The notes under the pieces were generated by a model. That model was not told the DNA's origin, searched no databases, and saw only the letters and a program-made list of their open reading frames with translations. The position numbers and the translations under genes were made by a program. From Ridgeia piscesae (lineage: Eukaryota; Annelida; Polychaeta; Sabellida; Siboglinidae), in NCBI GenBank assembly GCA_025642075.2, contig JAODUO010000479.1, positions 272,501 through 336,500 on the forward strand: a stretch of DNA of 64,000 nt, in the 5' to 3' direction. Below are positions 11,520 to 22,516 of the stretch, one piece after another; position 1 is the stretch's first letter, and every line of letters begins with the position of its first letter.

Positions 11520-12062
11520 ACGCATACGCTGACTGACGCACTTACTCAGTCACATATACACACGTATTCGTTGACTCACTAGGTCGCTTGTTCACTCATT
11601 CACGCACGCGGTTACACACTCGCTCACTCACCCACCCACCCACTCACTCACCCACCCACTCACTCACCCACCCACTCACTCACTCATCCCACCCACCCAC
11701 CCACGTATTCGTTGACTAACTAGGTCGCTTGTTCACTCATTCACGCACGCGGTTACACACTCGCTCACTCACCCACCCACTCACCCACCCACCCACTCAC
11801 TCATCCCACCCACCCACCCACATGCGTATTCGTTGACTAACTAGGTCGCTCGTTCACTCATTCACGCACGCGGTTACACACTCACTCACTCACTCACTCA
11901 CTCACTCACTCACTCACTCACTCACTCACTCACTCACTCACTCACTCACTCACTCACTCACCACCACCACTCACTCACTCACTCACCACCACTCACTCAC
12001 TCACTCACTCACTCACTCACTCACTCACTCACTCACTCACTCACTCACTCACTCACTCACTC
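11520..12062. repeat. TCAC/CCCAC tandem repeats with a longer higher-order unit
   Basis: Tetranucleotide CACT/ACTC and CCCA units dominate. Three copies of a longer unit of about 120-140 bp start near 11568, 11705 and 11826. Each begins CGTATTCGTTGACT, runs through AGGTCGC, then TTCACTCATTCACGCACGCG, and ends in the simple repeat. From about 11880 to 12062 it is almost pure (ACTC)n with short CCA interruptions. Confidence 0.95.
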
Positions 12063-12947
12063 AGACACATGTCAAACGAACAAACAATTGACGACATGTT
12101 CTTGACAAAACCCTTTTACTGAGCTGTATAGATTGACGACTGAGTCGCCCCAATGAGGTAGACGCGGCCACGGCTCTCCTACAAACGTTTTCACCCGGTT
12201 ACACGTGACAGACACAGCCGCACGAACCGACTACACACACAGCCGACGAAATGAACCGCTCGGCGATCTTCAACTAGGTCGCACCGCCACCGACAGTACG
12301 GGCGATTTTGACAGTCGGTTGTGTAAGCCCGGTCGATTTGACACAGTGACACAGCCTGTCAGTTTGGTGTATTACACGGCGACACACAGACGCACCGGTC
12401 TGAACACAATTACATACACAGGTATACAATTACGGCGAGGTCATTGACCGGACACTAGTCGACACTTCATCTGTCACGCGTCACCGCAATGGCGTGAAGC
12501 GACTACCCACACACACCGCCCACGGTACATCCCGTGACAGCGTCTGATGACAGCTGACAACGGGACGTAAGAGCGACACCTGTTTCTTTACGTCCAAATA
12601 CACCGACCTCTCGCCATATGGATTCACGGTGTCAGAAGCATCCGGTAAATGAACCAATTTCGAAATCCCCGTTGTGGAAATTATTATATACCCGTGGACA
12701 TAAGCGGCATCAGGTGTAGTGGAAGGTCTGACCATGTCCTGACGTGTTCCGTATAGCGAGAGCCCTGCGGCACAGAAGAGCTAATAGAATTGTTCAGGAT
12801 CACCCCCATGCCTTTCGCCCTGACGATATACGGGATCAAAATAAACCAAATTGTCCATATTGTACATAATGCATGTACACGCCGGAAATCGTATTATCAA
12901 CATCGTTGGCGACACTGTATGTACACACCGGAACTGTCCAATGGGAA
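12063..12947. other. Non-coding stretch
   Basis: CpG-rich sequence with only short, featureless open frames. Nothing recognisable. Confidence 0.4.
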
Positions 12948-13125
12948 GGTGGGGTAAGACGGGCCCCAGTTAAGACCAGTGCCTTTTATATCTCCGCTGG
13001 AAGGAGGTGTCGAATTTTGCCATTCATACAACGACCCGTGGTGACGCAAAAGTTGTGTTTGTCACAACTAAGCACAACATAGTTTTGTCATGTAACCTTG
13101 ATTAGGTTTACCGTCTTACCCCACC
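12948..13125. mobile_element. MITE-like element with 15-bp perfect terminal inverted repeats
   Basis: GGTGGGGTAAGACGG at 12948-12962 is exactly the reverse complement of 13111-13125, and similarity extends a few bases outward (GGGAAG against GGGGAGG). The element is about 178 bp with no coding content, fitting a non-autonomous DNA transposon. The target-site duplication is unclear; a TA at the right end is possible. Confidence 0.7.
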
Positions 13126-14418
13126 CTCCCCTACGCAAGGCATTGTGGGTTTACCTGCTGTCATAACTGCCTAGAGTACCCGACTTCAGAGTCGACCAAC
13201 AGCTGACGTTTCACTCGCCAGGTGTCGGCACGTACACATAAAAATACACTAACGACGTAGCGACCACTATTCACTAACACAGTACCATGCATTCGTGACT
13301 GCGTTCGGCGACTGGTTACACACTGTAGGATGCGTAACACACTACACAGAGACGCAACACACAATATATCGATACAAACTCAACCGGCCCCGTTGCCGAT
13401 CACACACCTAACACATCTACACGCCCGACTGACAACGCAACCCGTTCGTTCGTCGGCAGTATATGATACACAAGCGAGGAAAGAGAGAGAGAGGGCGTCG
13501 CCAACATGAGGTACGGTTTTCGCTGCAAAAATGAGGTAACGTTGTACGCGGCCAAAGACCATCCTGACATCACTGCTACTGGCGACATCGTATTTAGTAA
13601 GAATATACAATTATTTGTAACACTATACACACACACAAAGGCTCTAGAACACACACCGACGACACGCGACAACACGCAGACATGCATGCGCAACGCTCTC
13701 GGCCTGGCGTTCTCTTTAACACTCTCCAAAGCAGCGACACTTAGTTTTCCCTCCCGGAACTGTTCCCGGGGGTGGGGTGGGGGTGGCTCGACACACGTGC
13801 TACACCTAGAAATTCCATGGACATCGCACAACGATTTTCATCCGTTAAATGAACGACCGTTTCAGCGACGCCACGACAGTTTCGTTTTCAGCGTACATGT
13901 ACAGAAATTGTTATTATTTTCGTTTGAAAATACTATGGCTATAAATTAAATACGCCCGTTTTACGACATTCCATGTTAAACGATCGCCCCAAAAAACCGC
14001 CACATTTTATGATGAACACAGAGCGTGTTTCACGGTTTCACCTGGTGGTTTCATTGGTCTGTAAAATCATAATTTTACAATTTTACATTGCCATAGCAAT
14101 ACAGTGGAATCCCAAATGTTCAACAAAGTTAATTCATGTTATACATTTTTCATATGATATATAAAAAGAAGTTGGGCAGCTAAGCTATACAAAACACACA
14201 AACCGCTGCGTGTCAGTTAACTAAGGAAAATCGTTGTGCTGCCCGTTTCAGAGACGAAACACAGCAGTCAGTGTACACCTGTAAAACATACACGTCGATA
14301 GATAAGCACCGGAAACACTCACACAGACTGTCGAAAATACAGCGATCAGCATAAAATATGGCTCCAGGTGGAATACACCGGGTTCTAATTCATAAAATAC
14401 AAAACATAACTTCACCAC
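13126..14418. other. Non-coding stretch
   Basis: Open frames of 143 and 147 codons overlap here on opposite strands (13400-13949) but show no domain, and their composition follows the local CpG-rich sequence. I do not support a gene. Confidence 0.4.
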
Positions 14419-14625
14419 AGGGGAGACCGGGGCTAGTTGCAACACTCTGGCAAACCTTACTTTATTAAAAAAAATGAGTTCATATATTGCGCGATGTCTC
14501 GTCCTTTTGATTACTCCTTAGCGATTTAAACTTTATTCCCTAATATATTCTGGCTTACTGTTTGGTGTCTTCGTGACATAAGAAGTGTGACAACATATCC
14601 TCGTTACCAAACCCCGGTGTCCCCT
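14419..14625. mobile_element. MITE-like element with terminal inverted repeats
   Basis: AGGGGAGACCGGGGC at 14419-14433 pairs with ACCCCGGTGTCCCCT at 14611-14625, 13 of 15 positions. The 207-bp element has no coding capacity. Its AGGGGAG ends resemble the right end of the 12.95-kb element, so the two may belong to one superfamily. Target-site duplications were not resolved. Confidence 0.7.
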
Positions 14626-17599
14626 ATCTTCAAACTCACTACGCTGTCCGGCCAGACATCTGCCCAATGGTCAACAGCACACGTGTAGTGCGGCCTGCGA
14701 CCGACAACAGAATATGGCGTAATATCAAACGCGACACCCAACGAATATAAGCACACTCGGTTAACAATAGCATTCCGCCAAAATCAGCAAAAACAAAACT
14801 ACCGCGCTCTAAACAGATAAACGTCATACCCAGTGCACGGCGGGTGTTCACCGCGTCACGTCCACGTAACCCGTCCGTGCCTGCGCGCTCGGGAACCAAC
14901 AAAACCCAAGCATTGCACGGCGAAACTAATGACACCAGATCCCGACAGAGGGCGGCACTGTAGAGGTAGATACCGCGGCGTTGGACGCCTCAAATAACAG
15001 GTCCACTGCGGAACGCCTGAGGGTCAATTTACTCGCGTCACGTGATCGTATTATCATAGCTCAACATAAACCAAAACACACACTTGGACATTAACATGGC
15101 AAATACGTATAAAACGGACGCATTAATTCGATATATATAAATTCGAGTATATAAAAATGGCATTTCACGAACCGACACTTGTAATGACAGGTAAACCCTT
15201 TTCAATTCGGTGGTTGATTAAAAACAGTACGGAAACATTTGGTGGATATTAGACCCCAGACGTTCACAACACATGGTAATTTCACACACTACTCACGGCA
15301 CCGGAAGTTGACCATTGCTACACACAGCGCCGGTATGACGACAAAACTCGCGGGAAGTGTTTTGGTTGTAAAGTTGTAAAACAGTACTCTCAGCTGACGT
15401 CAGACCGATCCATTACAAACGTTCACCCGACACACGAGAGGCTTTCGACTTAAAAACAAACACACAAACAACCGATTACAACTGCACGATAGCACAGTAA
15501 CGACATCGTTCATGCGTAGCGACCTTCGATTAGGGTCGTTGTAGTTGAGGTCGCTTGCGATAGCATTCTGGAAGCTGCACTGGTCGAAGGCTTGCGACAC
15601 CTTCGTGACTTTTCTCGAGTCGGTCTACAACAGTTCGTGTTCGTCTTCGACGATGGACGACGGACGACCCGACCCGCCGGGGCAGACGTCACGGAGACTG
15701 ACGACGGCAGAGCTCGGTCAGGCCACGTGCCTCATGCGATATCACGACTACTATTAGCACAACATGGAATAACGCACTGCGCACGCACGTAGAAAACAGA
15801 TCGTGGAAAGTGGGCGCGGAAACCTGACGTCGGCGCGGAAACCGGAAGTGTACAGAGGCGACGACGTACGCAGAGCTGCCGTTAGTGTCGAGGCACCGTT
15901 CTTACGTCGTCAACAAACGTAACAGTTACACCAAACGGGTCCACACGGCGTAATCATTACACCACGTGTAAACGTAACCGCAATGCGCTCGGTATAATCA
16001 GTAAACCGCACGCAAACGTAACCGGTCTGCACCGTTACGTCTACATTACGCCAGGCACGATGTAAGTATTACATTGTGCAGCATTTACACTGTGCACGTG
16101 ACTGTTTTCAATCGTCAAAAGTCGCCGTCTTTACGACTTGTCCCATCCTCGAGGTGATTACCTGACGCACTGGTCAACGGCCGGCTGCCTAGCATCCCTA
16201 GTAAACAATGTCTAAAAGCTTAACTAACTACGCATACATATACCTATATGGCACTATTGACAATAAATGCAACATGCTAAGCACCCACACATGTTCACCG
16301 GGGGATTCATCCGTTATATGTATATCCCTTTGTACAAGAGGTAGAAGACTAAAAACTCACTAACGTAACTGACGTCACGTGACGCGCGGCGCCCACGTGA
16401 CCTCTGACCCGACCGCCACTGCGGCGAGCCAGCGCGTCACCGGAAACGCGCGAACGAAACGTCGCGTTCACAAACATTTACCCTTTCTCTGAGAGTTGGT
16501 GACGATATTCGATGGCACTTGCAGATATGACTTATAAAATAGTAGTACACATTTCCCTCTATGCGCATGACACCCGTGAAACAATTACCCAAGATGCAGT
16601 GCTCCGACGGCACGCTAGAAGACGCATTTCGACAGAAAGTGTAGGTAAAAACGAGGTAGCAGTGGATAGAAATGAACCAAACAGTTACATAACAACGAAT
16701 CAAGTTACGGCTCCACATTTTTCACAATTAACTGCTGCTGCCATTTACCTTAGTAATCACCGAAATCCATGTTTCTTAACTAACTAATTAAGAACGCTCT
16801 GTTTACGAACAATAAACCGCGCCAAAATAAGCACCATGAGCTATTTAAGAGACAGGCCGTAATAACGAATTATTCCCACGGTTGGTTAAAAAACCAGAGG
16901 TGCACAGTGTCCAGTCTTGGAAGGGAGATATCATTCTTCTTTTGCCCGTGTAGTCGTAATTATATGCTGCTTCGTTTAATAGTATCGTGTTTTTTTACCC
17001 ATTTCCACGTTTTCTATAAAAAAATCCATAAAATGGGACCCGTGAAACCATATTTCCCGCAAACGGCATGCATTACGGGAGCGGTATAGACGCCCCTCTT
17101 CACCCGTTTCCCTTGTTTTATCCCCCGGCAAAAGTATCTCTTTTTCTCAATGAAATTCGTGACTTTTGCAACGATCCGGGATAATAAAATATACCCACTT
17201 AATGCAGGCATACGCCGAGTTGACGAACAGCGCACGTAACGCCTAGGGGACGCAGACAACGACAGTCGCGTGTCACGTGGACTCTCGCGAGGTAAGACGA
17301 GATGTACAAATGAGGAGGTGATCCGGTTATTTGGTGTCACTACGATAACTGAGTCGCGACGCAGCGTGTCGGCCGCACAAATAAATATATGATACGTTGT
17401 AAACATTCTGAATCCCTGAAATGGAGGTAGGTTTGAGCACGCGCACTGCTGCTGCGGCTGCGGCTGCGGGGCGAGACAGTGGCGACGCGCGGCGGCGGCG
17501 ATCTCCGCGAAGTCGTCTCGTCCAATCGCAGACGGCCGGCGGCGCCACGTGACACGCCACGTCGCGTCGCCGGCCGACCTGCGAGCGACACTGACCCGT
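14626..17599. promoter_or_regulatory. CpG-rich flank of the bZIP gene, dense in CACGTG and CRE-type sites
   Basis: No gene is recognised. CACGTG cores occur at 14680, 15039, 15724, 15963, 16095, 16376, 16394, 17274 and 17546. At 16370-16381 a perfect CRE (TGACGTCA) overlaps a CACGTG, and another CACGTG follows 13 bases on, inside a GC-rich patch. Between 15.9 and 16.1 kb the motif CGTAAC recurs several times. CACGTG is bound by bHLH factors including clock regulators, and TGACGTCA by CREB-type bZIPs (established). That this region regulates the adjacent bZIP gene is inference. The base rate of CACGTG is also high across the first 28 kb. ATTAAA on the minus strand near 16975 could serve as a polyadenylation signal for the bZIP gene. 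Confidence 0.4.
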
Positions 17600-19237
17600 T
17601 CACGTCTTCTCCTCCACTGACATCGCCACCGCGCCGCCGCCGTCGCCGCCTGGTCCCCCGGCCGACGTCACGTCCTGCTTCAGCGCGACGTCTAGCGGCG
17701 GCAGGACGAACTGCTCGCCGACCGATTCGGCGTACTTCTTGCGCTCGAGTAGCTCTTTGAGCGTGGAGAACTCGCTCGACAGACAGTGCAGCTCCATCTT
17801 CAGTTTGCTGTTCTCGTTCTCGAGGATACTCGACTTGGCGACGCGCAGGTTGTTCAGCATCTTCCGGTTCTCGCGGCACTTGCGCGCCGCCATGTTGTTG
17901 CGGCGCCGCCGCTCCATGTAGCGCACGTCCGTCGAGCCCTGACTGTCCGTGCTGTCGACGAGGTCTCCGCCACCGGCGCCACCGATGCCGCCGACCACGA
18001 TGCCCGGGTCGCCCGCCGACATCTGCCGGTCGATGTTGCGGCTCGACAGCAGCTTGTAGCGCAGCTTCAGCGGCACGCTGCGCGCGTAGTCGTCGGAGCT
18101 GTTCGTCGTCACGTCCCACACGTTGTTGGCGGCGAGCGTGTAGGCGCCGGGCGCCGCGTAGCCCTGGCGTCCCGACAGGTTGACGGGCGACGACGACGGG
18201 CGGTACTTGGCCGCGCCGTCGCTGTCCGAACTGTCCGACCCCGACGACGTGATCGGCCGCGACATCTGCAGGCGCAGCGTGGCGTCGACGCTAGACGGCG
18301 CGACGGCGGCGATGACGTCATCGCGACCCCTCGCGTCGTTGGCGACGGGCGTCGCCAGGCACAGCGGTTCGCGCATGTTGGTGGCGTGCGACGATAGCAT
18401 CGGCGCCGCGTCCTTGTCCTCGGACTTGACGTGGAAGTACGCGTTCGTCATGGCGTCGCCGAGCGGCGGAGAGCGGATGACGGAGGCGATCGGCTTCGAG
18501 TAGGGCGACGGCGTGCGCTGCGCGAGCGAGTCCTGGTGCACGTAGTAGGGGGACACGGTCGGCAGCTGCTCCACCTTGGGCGGCGGCCCGGGGAAGACTG
18601 GCGGCATGGAGTGGAGCTCGTGCACCGACCTGCCGCCGCCGGCGCCGGCGCCGTAGCCGCCGCCGACGTCGACGTGTGCGACGGCGGAGGCGACGTCGCC
18701 GTTATTCATGTCGGGCACGGGGAATGGCTTGTCCAGAGGTAGACCGAATCGGGTTTTGATGGCGTCGAGTTCCTTCCTGAGTTTGTCCTTTTCGGCGGTC
18801 AGCTGCCAGATCTTGTGCCCCATCTGGATGTCGTTCAGTCGGCGCTTCTCGCGCGACCGCTTCGCCGCCGCGTTGTTCTTCCGCCGCTTCGCCCAGTACT
18901 GCTCGTCCTTGCAGAAGTCGGGGATGAACTCGCGCTGCTTGCGGAGGTGTTGCGACGACGTCGTCGAGCCGTCCGACAGGTCGCCGCCGTCGGGCCGCGA
19001 GCGCCGGTCCTCGCCGTCCGACGACATGTCGCTCGCGTGCAGCGGGTGCACGCTCGAGCTCAGGCGCAGCATCGCGTCGGCGGCCGACGACACGCGCTCG
19101 ATGGACGGCGACCGGCCGCCGCGTTCACTCGTCGCCGTCGTCGTCGGCGTCAATTGGGCGTAGCTGTCCCGCTCGCGCTCCCGCTCCCGTTCCCGCTCCC
19201 GCTCCCGCCGCAGACCGTCGTCGTCCTCCGGGTTCAT
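17600..19237 (-). CDS. Double-bZIP transcription factor, PAR/NFIL3-related
   Basis: A 545-residue nuclear DNA-binding protein. The N-terminus has an Arg-Glu repeat (residues 10-23). The first bZIP lies at about 99-165: REFIPD at 102-107, then a basic region with invariant N121 and R129 (NNAAAKRSR) and zipper positions M139, L146, L153, I160. This is the signature of the PAR/NFIL3 group, where REFIPD precedes the basic region. A Gly/Pro/Ser-rich middle follows (about 190-430) with a PLKLRYKL stretch at 389-396. The second bZIP lies at about 437-500: N447 and R455 (NNMAARKCR) with leucines 472, 479, 486 and 493 exactly seven apart. Both domains have Tyr seven residues before the invariant Asn, suggesting intragenic duplication. 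Family members usually have one bZIP. The start ATG at 19237 follows a 3' splice-site pattern at 19266, so the whole coding region would sit in one exon, as in vertebrate NFIL3. Bases are GC-rich throughout, and no frame break is seen. Confidence 0.92.
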   Translation of the reverse strand: MNPEDDDGLRRERERERERERERDSYAQLTPTTTATSERGGRSPSIERVSSAADAMLRLSSSVHPLHASDMSSDGEDRRSRPDGGDLSDGSTTSSQHLRKQREFIPDFCKDEQYWAKRRKNNAAAKRSREKRRLNDIQMGHKIWQLTAEKDKLRKELDAIKTRFGLPLDKPFPVPDMNNGDVASAVAHVDVGGGYGAGAGGGRSVHELHSMPPVFPGPPPKVEQLPTVSPYYVHQDSLAQRTPSPYSKPIASVIRSPPLGDAMTNAYFHVKSEDKDAAPMLSSHATNMREPLCLATPVANDARGRDDVIAAVAPSSVDATLRLQMSRPITSSGSDSSDSDGAAKYRPSSSPVNLSGRQGYAAPGAYTLAANNVWDVTTNSSDDYARSVPLKLRYKLLSSRNIDRQMSAGDPGIVVGGIGGAGGGDLVDSTDSQGSTDVRYMERRRRNNMAARKCRENRKMLNNLRVAKSSILENENSKLKMELHCLSSEFSTLKELLERKKYAESVGEQFVLPPLDVALKQDVTSAGGPGGDGGGAVAMSVEEKT

Positions 19238-19285
19238 GGCACGCGACGCCTCTCGCTAGGGGGCGCTGCAAGCACACAAACACAC
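19238..19285 (-). other. 5' UTR start and 3' splice acceptor upstream of the bZIP start codon
   Basis: On the minus strand a T/G-rich tract ends TTTGTGTGCTTGCAG at 19266, followed by 28 bases of putative 5' UTR and the ATG. This is a good acceptor, implying a non-coding first exon further upstream. The 5' UTR donor was not fixed; minus-strand GTAACA near 20120 is one candidate. Confidence 0.5.
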
Positions 19286-20166
19286 ACCGCCGATTAGTTA
19301 ACATCGTGACCATGTGGGGGCCGTTTCACTGAGATAAACAACTCTTAAGAGGAAAATGCATCGTTAAACAAAATCCGTCTTTAAATTAAATTAGCTGGTT
19401 TTTCTTCTAAACGCAAATATTGATTATTCTTTGTCGTATTACCGAGGACACTATTTCCACGATACACCAGTAAGACTGTTCCGTTGGCGCGCCATGGTGT
19501 TGACAGTTTTCAGATATTTCAAATCATTACTAAGGATCACAATTGATTTTAAAGTACAATATCTGGCGTAAGTGCTGAGATTTTTTGTAATCATTGTTAA
19601 AGATGACAACAGATTTTAAAATACAACATCTGATGTAAGTGCTGCCAACAACGCCAGTGACACAGTCCCCCGCCGCTTAGGAAAAAATCCGTCAAACGAC
19701 GACAAAATGGCTGCCGTATTCTGTTGCAATTCGGGCTTCAGATTATTTTCTTTATGATCAAATATAATGAAAGAAAAAATTATTGAAATGACAACCGCAT
19801 GCAATAATCTTTGATCTAGGATATATAGCGCCGCAACAGGAATGCAATTATCACATACAACCCTTATCAACATTGTTGGCAAAACTTGACGGAAGTCACG
19901 CGCGTAATTGTAATTGTGACCTCAGCAAATGACGACGTACTGAATACGTCAGTTTCGGGCGGCGAAGTCCGAAACAGTCGTCGCGCGCGCGCGATCTCCC
20001 GGGTGTACGCTCCGATTCGCGCGCACGGACACATGGCGCACGTGCGTCACACAGACAGGGACCTAACATGACACGTACGCTCGCCTGTTTCGCTGTCGTT
20101 TGTAAGCCTCTACTGTTACCGATTCGACATTCGCTCATGTTAGATGATATACGACGCACGGCGTGC
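19286..20166. other. Putative first intron of the bZIP gene
   Basis: Non-coding. Two similar AT-rich segments containing 'AGTGCTG' and 'TACAACATCTG'-type wording near 19555-19640 suggest a small local duplication. No gene recognised. A CACGTG core lies at 20039-20044 in a CpG-rich patch. Confidence 0.4.
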
Positions 20167-20176
20167 GTTATGTAAC
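20167..20176. promoter_or_regulatory. Exact PAR/NFIL3 binding-site match (D-box)
   Basis: GTTATGTAAC matches the established PAR-bZIP/NFIL3 consensus RTTAYGTAAY at every position. It lies about 930 bp upstream of the bZIP start codon and about 70 bp from the TATA-like box, so it could mediate autoregulation. Other matches at about 48351, 49027 and 54331 show that chance occurrence is possible. Confidence 0.4.
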
Positions 20177-20239
20177 ACCCAGACCACTGCCGCAAACCGA
20201 CGCGCCGCTTTTTGTGCTTCATCTTAAATTACGCTGTGC

Positions 20240-20247
20240 TTTTTATA
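20240..20247 (-). promoter_or_regulatory. TATA-like box upstream of the bZIP gene
   Basis: The minus strand reads GCTATAAAAAGC. If it is a core promoter, transcription would start near 20215, running through the D-box and CpG-rich segment toward the bZIP coding exon. No initiator was confirmed. Confidence 0.35.
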
Positions 20248-20527
20248 GCGCCTCCTAAGGCAGGCGGCGTGCACCAGTCAGACGATATGCGTAGCGTTAA
20301 AACTGGGTTATCGCTGGCGTTCTGGGTCACAATAGCCCCGGAGCGCGACGCCGTCACCAGCAACGCACAAACACAGATAACACGACCCAACGGCTGCCAT
20401 CACAGCGCAGCGCAGCACAGCACAGCACAGACCCGAAACGCTAGGAACGAACGCAAAGCATTGTGGGCGGTATTTTGGTGTTGTTCGAAATAGATTGAAG
20501 GAGCTTTTATATATCGATAGAAACCAG
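20248..20527. other. Non-coding stretch upstream of the putative bZIP promoter
   Basis: CpG-containing sequence with a short GCACA/GCGCA repeat (20404-20430). No gene seen. Confidence 0.4.
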
Positions 20528-20567
20528 TTGGACTGACTGACTGACTGACTGACTGACTGACTGACTG
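20528..20567. repeat. (GACT)n microsatellite
   Basis: About nine uninterrupted GACT units on the plus strand. Confidence 0.95.
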
Positions 20568-20965
20568 ATTCATCCCACTCACTCGACCACCCACACAAAT
20601 GCCACACTCTCTCTCTCTTCCACTCACATTTTCCTCAATCCCTCCTTCTTTTCCCCCACTCCCACCCCTTCAATCACCCCCCTCCATCCGATCATCTTCC
20701 CCTCTATCGCACTCCCTCTTCCATTCCTTTCTTCCATATACCTCTCGTCTCTGAATTCCTCTTTCTCGCCTCTCGTTTCCTCATCTCCGATTGTAATTTC
20801 CTCCCTCCATTCACCCCATCAACAATTCCCTCCCACACTCCAGCCTATCGTTCCCCTCCCTTTTTCTCGTTTAGTCTTCTCTTCTTCCCGTCTCTTTGAC
20901 CCCCTGTCTGTTCTCTCAGTCTATCCCTCCCTCCCTGCCACCCTGTTCCTATACCTCACTCCCCA
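20568..20965. repeat. Long polypyrimidine tract
   Basis: About 400 bases in which the plus strand is strongly C/T (TCTCTCTCTTCC, CCCCCACTCCCACCCC and similar), with few purines. It has no constant repeat unit. It lies 300-700 bp upstream of the putative bZIP promoter. Such tracts can form triplex DNA (established property); any role here is inference. Confidence 0.85.
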
Positions 20966-21597
20966 CCCTCCAAACACTTTGTGTTATGGACGACCACTGT
21001 AACCACCCTTGCCCCAGTCACGTGCAGTCACAACCCAACAAGTCATATAAAAAGGTCATATACACCAGGTAACATAAACCGGTAACCCCGGTACAAAGTC
21101 GCGCGGCACTTCGAGACGCCGTAAACCGGCAGCCATTCGACCACCGAGACACGCCGACGCGCCACAGTCGTAACGGTACAACATGATGACAATGAGAACA
21201 CTACTCCGGGTCAATGGCCATCGTCATGAGTACACACCGGTCACTGCAAGTCCACGGAAACCCGATCTCCCACACACATTACTTATTCACGCTTGTTTTA
21301 CAGGGTGCGTTAAAAAGCCACCGCAGCTACGAAGAAACTCAGATGTACTCAACCGCCGGGGCGTACTACAAACGGCTTAAGTGTTTTCGGGCTATATCGA
21401 GACGACGGCGTTTGTTAATCAGAGCGGGAGGACAGACGACTATGTGTTTTCTAAACCCGCTGCGACTAGGTAAAAACGAACACAGTACGTATGAATAGTT
21501 TTATATAACGCTGACGCGACTCAGAGCGTTTTACACGTCACCAACCAGACTTCTTTTGGAATTTCCCAGCAACAGTACACCCAAAATGCGAAACCAA
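20966..21597. other. Non-coding stretch
   Basis: A plus-strand TATA-like CATATAAAAAGG lies near 21044 in a CpG-rich context, so a plus-strand promoter is possible, but downstream open frames (21183-21498) are short and unrecognised. Confidence 0.35.
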
Positions 21598-22145
<548 letters not shown>

Positions 22146-22366
22146 TCTTGCTCTTCAACATCATTTGCTACGATACCTTACGAAGGTTTCCGACGAATAG
22201 CTGAAATGTTTTTTTGCACAAAACAAAACAACCGCGTCCGCCTTTTTGTACAACCACCGTTGTTTTATGCGTTACGCAACTGACAGTTGCAGCCGTTCTG
22301 TGACTAGACGGACGCACAAAAATGATGTGGGACATTACCCGGAAGTCGGAGCTACCATTGTATTCG
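22146..22366. other. Unique spacer
   Basis: About 220 bp of ordinary CpG-containing sequence between two simple repeats; no gene. Confidence 0.4.
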
Positions 22367-22516
22367 AAACGAACGAACGAACGAACGAACGAACGAACGG
22401 ACGGACGGACGGACGGACGGACGGACGGACGGACGGACGGACGGACGGACGGACGGACGGACGGACGGACGGACGGACGGACGGACGGACGGACGGACGG
22501 ACGGACGGACGGACGG
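22367..22516. repeat. (ACGA)n then (ACGG)n microsatellite
   Basis: Seven or so ACGA units pass directly into about 29 ACGG units, without interruptions. Confidence 0.97.

Noticed and set aside
13400..13949. Overlapping 143- and 147-codon frames on opposite strands
   Set aside because: No recognisable domain, no start context or splice support, and composition follows local CpG-rich DNA.
17340..18397. 259- and 203-codon frames overlapping the bZIP gene in other frames
   Set aside because: They are shadows of the GC-rich bZIP coding sequence, with no domain of their own.
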